Shown here in pieces: positions 61,301 to 64,000 of a stretch of 64,000 bases of DNA. The stretch's first letter is position 1; the number at the start of each line of letters is the position of its first letter. This stretch comes from Sclerurus mexicanus (lineage: Eukaryota > Chordata > Aves > Passeriformes > Furnariidae), in assembly GCA_013396755.1 (NCBI GenBank), contig VWZF01006091.1:8122-72121 (forward strand), in the 5' to 3' direction. The translations under genes were made by a program, and so were the position numbers. The notes beneath the pieces are model-generated. The model worked only from the letters and a program-made list of their open reading frames with translations, had not been told where the DNA came from and ran no database searches.

Positions 61301-61649
61301 GTAATCAAGGACACTGAAGATATGGTTCTTTTCTAGCACTCTCCAATATATACCTCATATCTATATTTGAATTACTGCTAGTGATTCTTTTAGTAACTGG
61401 AAATTAGCATCTCCCTACACATTGTTAANNCTTCTGGAAAGTAACTTTTCACCCTTTTTATAAGTTTAATAGGCAGTTAAACTGTCCTATTCTTATCTAA
61501 AGATGCAGCTTTGTGTTACAACTGATCTAACTATAAACTCCTGTCAGAATAAGCAATCTTGCTTCCTCTTTTCTCCCACCAGCTAATTCCTACCCATCCA
61601 CCTCCCCTTTCACTAGAAAGATTTTCTTTCTCTTCCTTTTTTGTTTTTC
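55358..61649. other. No gene seen; AT-rich sequence
   Basis: Small CAAACC patch at about 59086-59107; purine-rich GA stretch at about 60760-60945; two N at 61429-61430. No repeat family, exon or RNA gene recognised in 6.3 kb. Confidence 0.6.
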
Positions 61650-61822
61650 TCCTTCCTTCCTTCCTTCCTTCCTTCCTTCCTTCCTTCCTTCCTTCCGAAT
61701 TCCTTCCTTCCGAATTCCTTCCTTCCTTCCGAATTCCTTCCGAATTNNNNNNNNNNNNNNNNNNNNNNNNNNNNNNNNNNNNNNNNNNNNNNNNNNNNNN
61801 NNNNNNNNNNNNNNNNNNNNNN

Positions 61823-61861
<39 letters not shown>

Positions 61862-61970
61862 TTCCTTCCGAATTCCTTCCGAATTCCTTCCGAATTCCTT
61901 CCGAATTCCTTCCTTAGTTCCAAATTCCTTCCAAATTCCTTCCTTCCTTTCAAATTCCTTCCTTCCTTTT
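61650..61970. repeat. (CCTT)n and GAATTCC compound repeat with internal gap
   Basis: Order on the plus strand: about twelve CCTT units (61650-61696); CCTTCC blocks joined by GAATT; the gap; at least five perfect GAATTCC heptamers (61826-61860); mixed CCTTCCGAATT; then eroded CCTTCCAAATT and CCTTTCAAATT units to about 61970. Each intact GAATTC is an EcoRI site. The open frames of up to 261 codons here are artefacts. Confidence 0.95.
61747..61822. other. Assembly gap (76 N) inside the heptamer repeat
   Basis: Run of N with GAATT repeat on both sides; the missing sequence is almost surely more of the same repeat. Confidence 1.
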
Positions 61971-64000
61971 TCTCTGTCTTCCTCTATCTCTCCTTCCTCT
62001 CTTCCCCTTCCCCCTCCTCTTTTCCCTTTTCTTTCTCTCACTCATTTGCACCTTCTTTCCTTTGTTTGTTCCTTCTTTCCTTTCTCCTATCTTCATGTTT
62101 CTTTCCTTTTTCCCGTCTTCTTCCCAAACAACTCTAGTAGAGCTGAAGTGAGGGTCAAGGCCAGTGCCAGAGGAGAGGTGTGGACAGGCAAGAGGCAGGA
62201 CGGCTGTCCGGTTCCACTTTTTCCCCCAGTGGAGCAGGAAGACCCAGGACTGGATGCCAGCAGAGGGAGAGTACAGCGCTTCATCACCAGGCCCTGCACC
62301 CCAAAACTTCCCACCAAGTTTGGTAATGAAGCAATACATGTGGCAAGAGCAGGTTTGCATGGAAAAGTCCTTTCCCATCAATTACAACATCAAAATGGAT
62401 TTAAAACAAGCAATGGCTTAAACTGAATAATTGCTTTCCCCTTGTCCTCATAGCAGGTTTCATACTAGTCAATTAGAATAATCACTGTTTATTTAACCAT
62501 TTGGTCAGAATTCACGTCTGGGACGTGCTGCAAACAGGCATGAAATCATTTCTAAAGAGCAAGGAGGTAACAGACTTACAGCTTTGAGAGAGCCAAAAGT
62601 GGCCTTGCAGCTCTTAGAATTTCCATGAAGCGAGTAAATTTACATAAGAAAATACATGTGAGCTAACATGAATAAAGTAACAGTCATGCAAAGTCAGGAA
62701 AGCCAAATGCTAAGCTTCAACTTCCTCAGTTTTAACTCTTCACATTGTATATCCTGTAGTTTTTATGGTAGGCCATAAATAACAAAATGATACATTAAAG
62801 TTTCCATTTAATAAGGAAACCAAGAATAGAAAATAACACGACAACTTGGCCAAGTAAACTCTGTGGAAACAGTCTTAAATTTTAGTGTTTCCTGAATCTG
62901 GATTGAGGATGTTTTAGACCCACATCTGGATCAAATGATGTGACTTGACTTCACCTCAGACATGAAACTGTGGCATAAGATACAGCCTTATACTAGTATC
63001 ACTCCACTGCAATGGTTTGGATTTAGTTTGGTATGATTTCTTTTCAAATTTGGGGAAATTTAGTGTATTTAGATTGAGAAGAAAAAAAATAATTTTACCA
63101 GCAGAGTAATAAATTTTTAAACATTGTAGCACACTGGGAAACAGGTGAGAACATTATGAAAAACACCACATTCTGAGAAAAAATATGCTTCTTGAGATAA
63201 CCATGTTTAAACAAGAGAATGCAGTTAATTCTATCTAATAATGATCTGTCTTGCATGAAATTACACCAGAACTACTACATCAGTAGTAAGTGAATTGTTC
63301 CTTATTTACACAATTACAAGTGTGATTAAACAACACCTATGGTTACATTTAAAATGCAAGAACATACTTTCCAACAGCCTACTTTTTTTGACAAAAATCT
63401 CTGTTCTGCCTTTGTGGTACTCACAGCAGAAAACTCCAGCTGTGAACTTCAGTTCTCTCATTATTTGTATAAAGTACCATTATCTCTTTTGGAGCTCAGC
63501 TGGAGTCTCTGGATTGTGCACTTCTCGCTTGGTTTAGAACTCTTAACTGAAAATATCTACAAGAGAAATTTAAAGAGAGGGAAACATAGGTACACACAAA
63601 CATATGTGTAGATGAGTAATTGGAATGTATATTTGAGATCCATGAGAATGCAAGAAAAATCAAGACATATCTGGTGTTGTACTGTAAGTACACTGTCAAG
63701 CATCTGATGCAGGTAGCAATCTTCAACAGCTGCAGAACCCCTGAAAAAGAGTCAAACTCATTTTTGAACCATGAGGCTGTTCAGAGTAAGCCTGGTTATG
63801 GTGATGGCCTCAGACACGTTATCACGCCCACTTTGGCACATCATACTTTCCTTGGACAGTCGGACCAAAGGAAACTAGAAGAAAATTTGTGTTTCAGCTT
63901 CCTAGTTCTTTGCCACCTGGACTCCAGATGCCCTCCAGGGTGGAGAATTATTTGTTCTCAAGCCTGTGAAGGTTTATCCCTTGGGCATGTGCCTTGCAGG
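61971..64000. other. No gene seen; short GC-richer patch
   Basis: Pyrimidine-rich to about 62125, then a GC-richer patch at 62140-62330 without a recognised motif, then ordinary AT-rich sequence to the end of the window. Confidence 0.55.

Noticed and set aside
61531..62426. Several long frames (up to 261 codons) rich in Phe/Leu/Pro/Ser or Arg/Lys/Glu/Gly
   Set aside because: They translate the CCTT/GAATTCC repeat and cross an N gap.
1..64000. CRISPR arrays, tRNA or rRNA genes, bacterial promoters or operons
   Set aside because: Looked for regularly spaced repeats, TTCGAAT-type tRNA arms and dense coding. None is present, and the sequence is clearly vertebrate nuclear DNA.

Overview
This window looks like vertebrate, very probably bird, nuclear DNA from an intergenic or intronic region. 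The grounds are many CR1 LINE fragments of several ages, LTR fragments of the kind I know from bird endogenous retroviruses, an RTE-like LINE fragment, AT-rich sequence with stops in all frames, and N gaps typical of a draft assembly. I found no convincing host protein-coding exon, tRNA, rRNA, CRISPR array or bacterial-type operon. Nearly all supportable features are mobile-element remains, low-complexity DNA or assembly structure. Family calls are from memory of protein motifs and LTR ends, not from a database search.

Layout. 1-665: 3' end of an RTE-like retrotransposon (plus strand), cut by the window edge. 5.2-5.7 kb: CR1 3' end (minus). 9.3-9.6 kb: ancient CR1 reverse-transcriptase relic. 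13.0-13.3 kb: CCAA/CAAA low-complexity DNA. 14.4-14.7 kb: LTR. 15.9-17.8 kb: a 595-bp sequence present twice around a 453-bp gap, almost certainly an assembly artefact. 21.3-24.2 kb: a repeat cluster (CR1, LTR, GC-richer DNA, second CR1 piece, GC-richer block with an A-tail). 25.5-26.7 kb: a CR1 plus 298 bp of flank, of which 789 bp recurs inverted at 44.4-45.2 kb. 34.8-36.3 kb: a CR1 3' end followed by a 554-bp duplicate across a single N. 43.8-47.3 kb: a long, broken CR1 (minus) carrying the inverted 789-bp tract and a 250-bp tandem duplication. 53.7-54.6 kb: CR1 tail plus a GC-rich block. 61.65-61.97 kb: a CCTT / GAATTCC repeat around a second gap.

The most interesting biological signal is the 789-bp inverted pair 18 kb apart. 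A CR1 at about 45 kb has its middle replaced by a nearly perfect copy of another CR1 together with that element's non-CR1 flank, which looks like recent non-allelic gene conversion or template switching with homology at only one end. Second is the RTE-like fragment, whose family has a history of horizontal transfer in birds. Third are the repeated, strand-asymmetric G/T-rich islands and the EcoRI-site heptamer repeat. Several apparent duplications, by contrast, sit exactly at single-N joins and should be read as unmerged contig overlaps or alleles.
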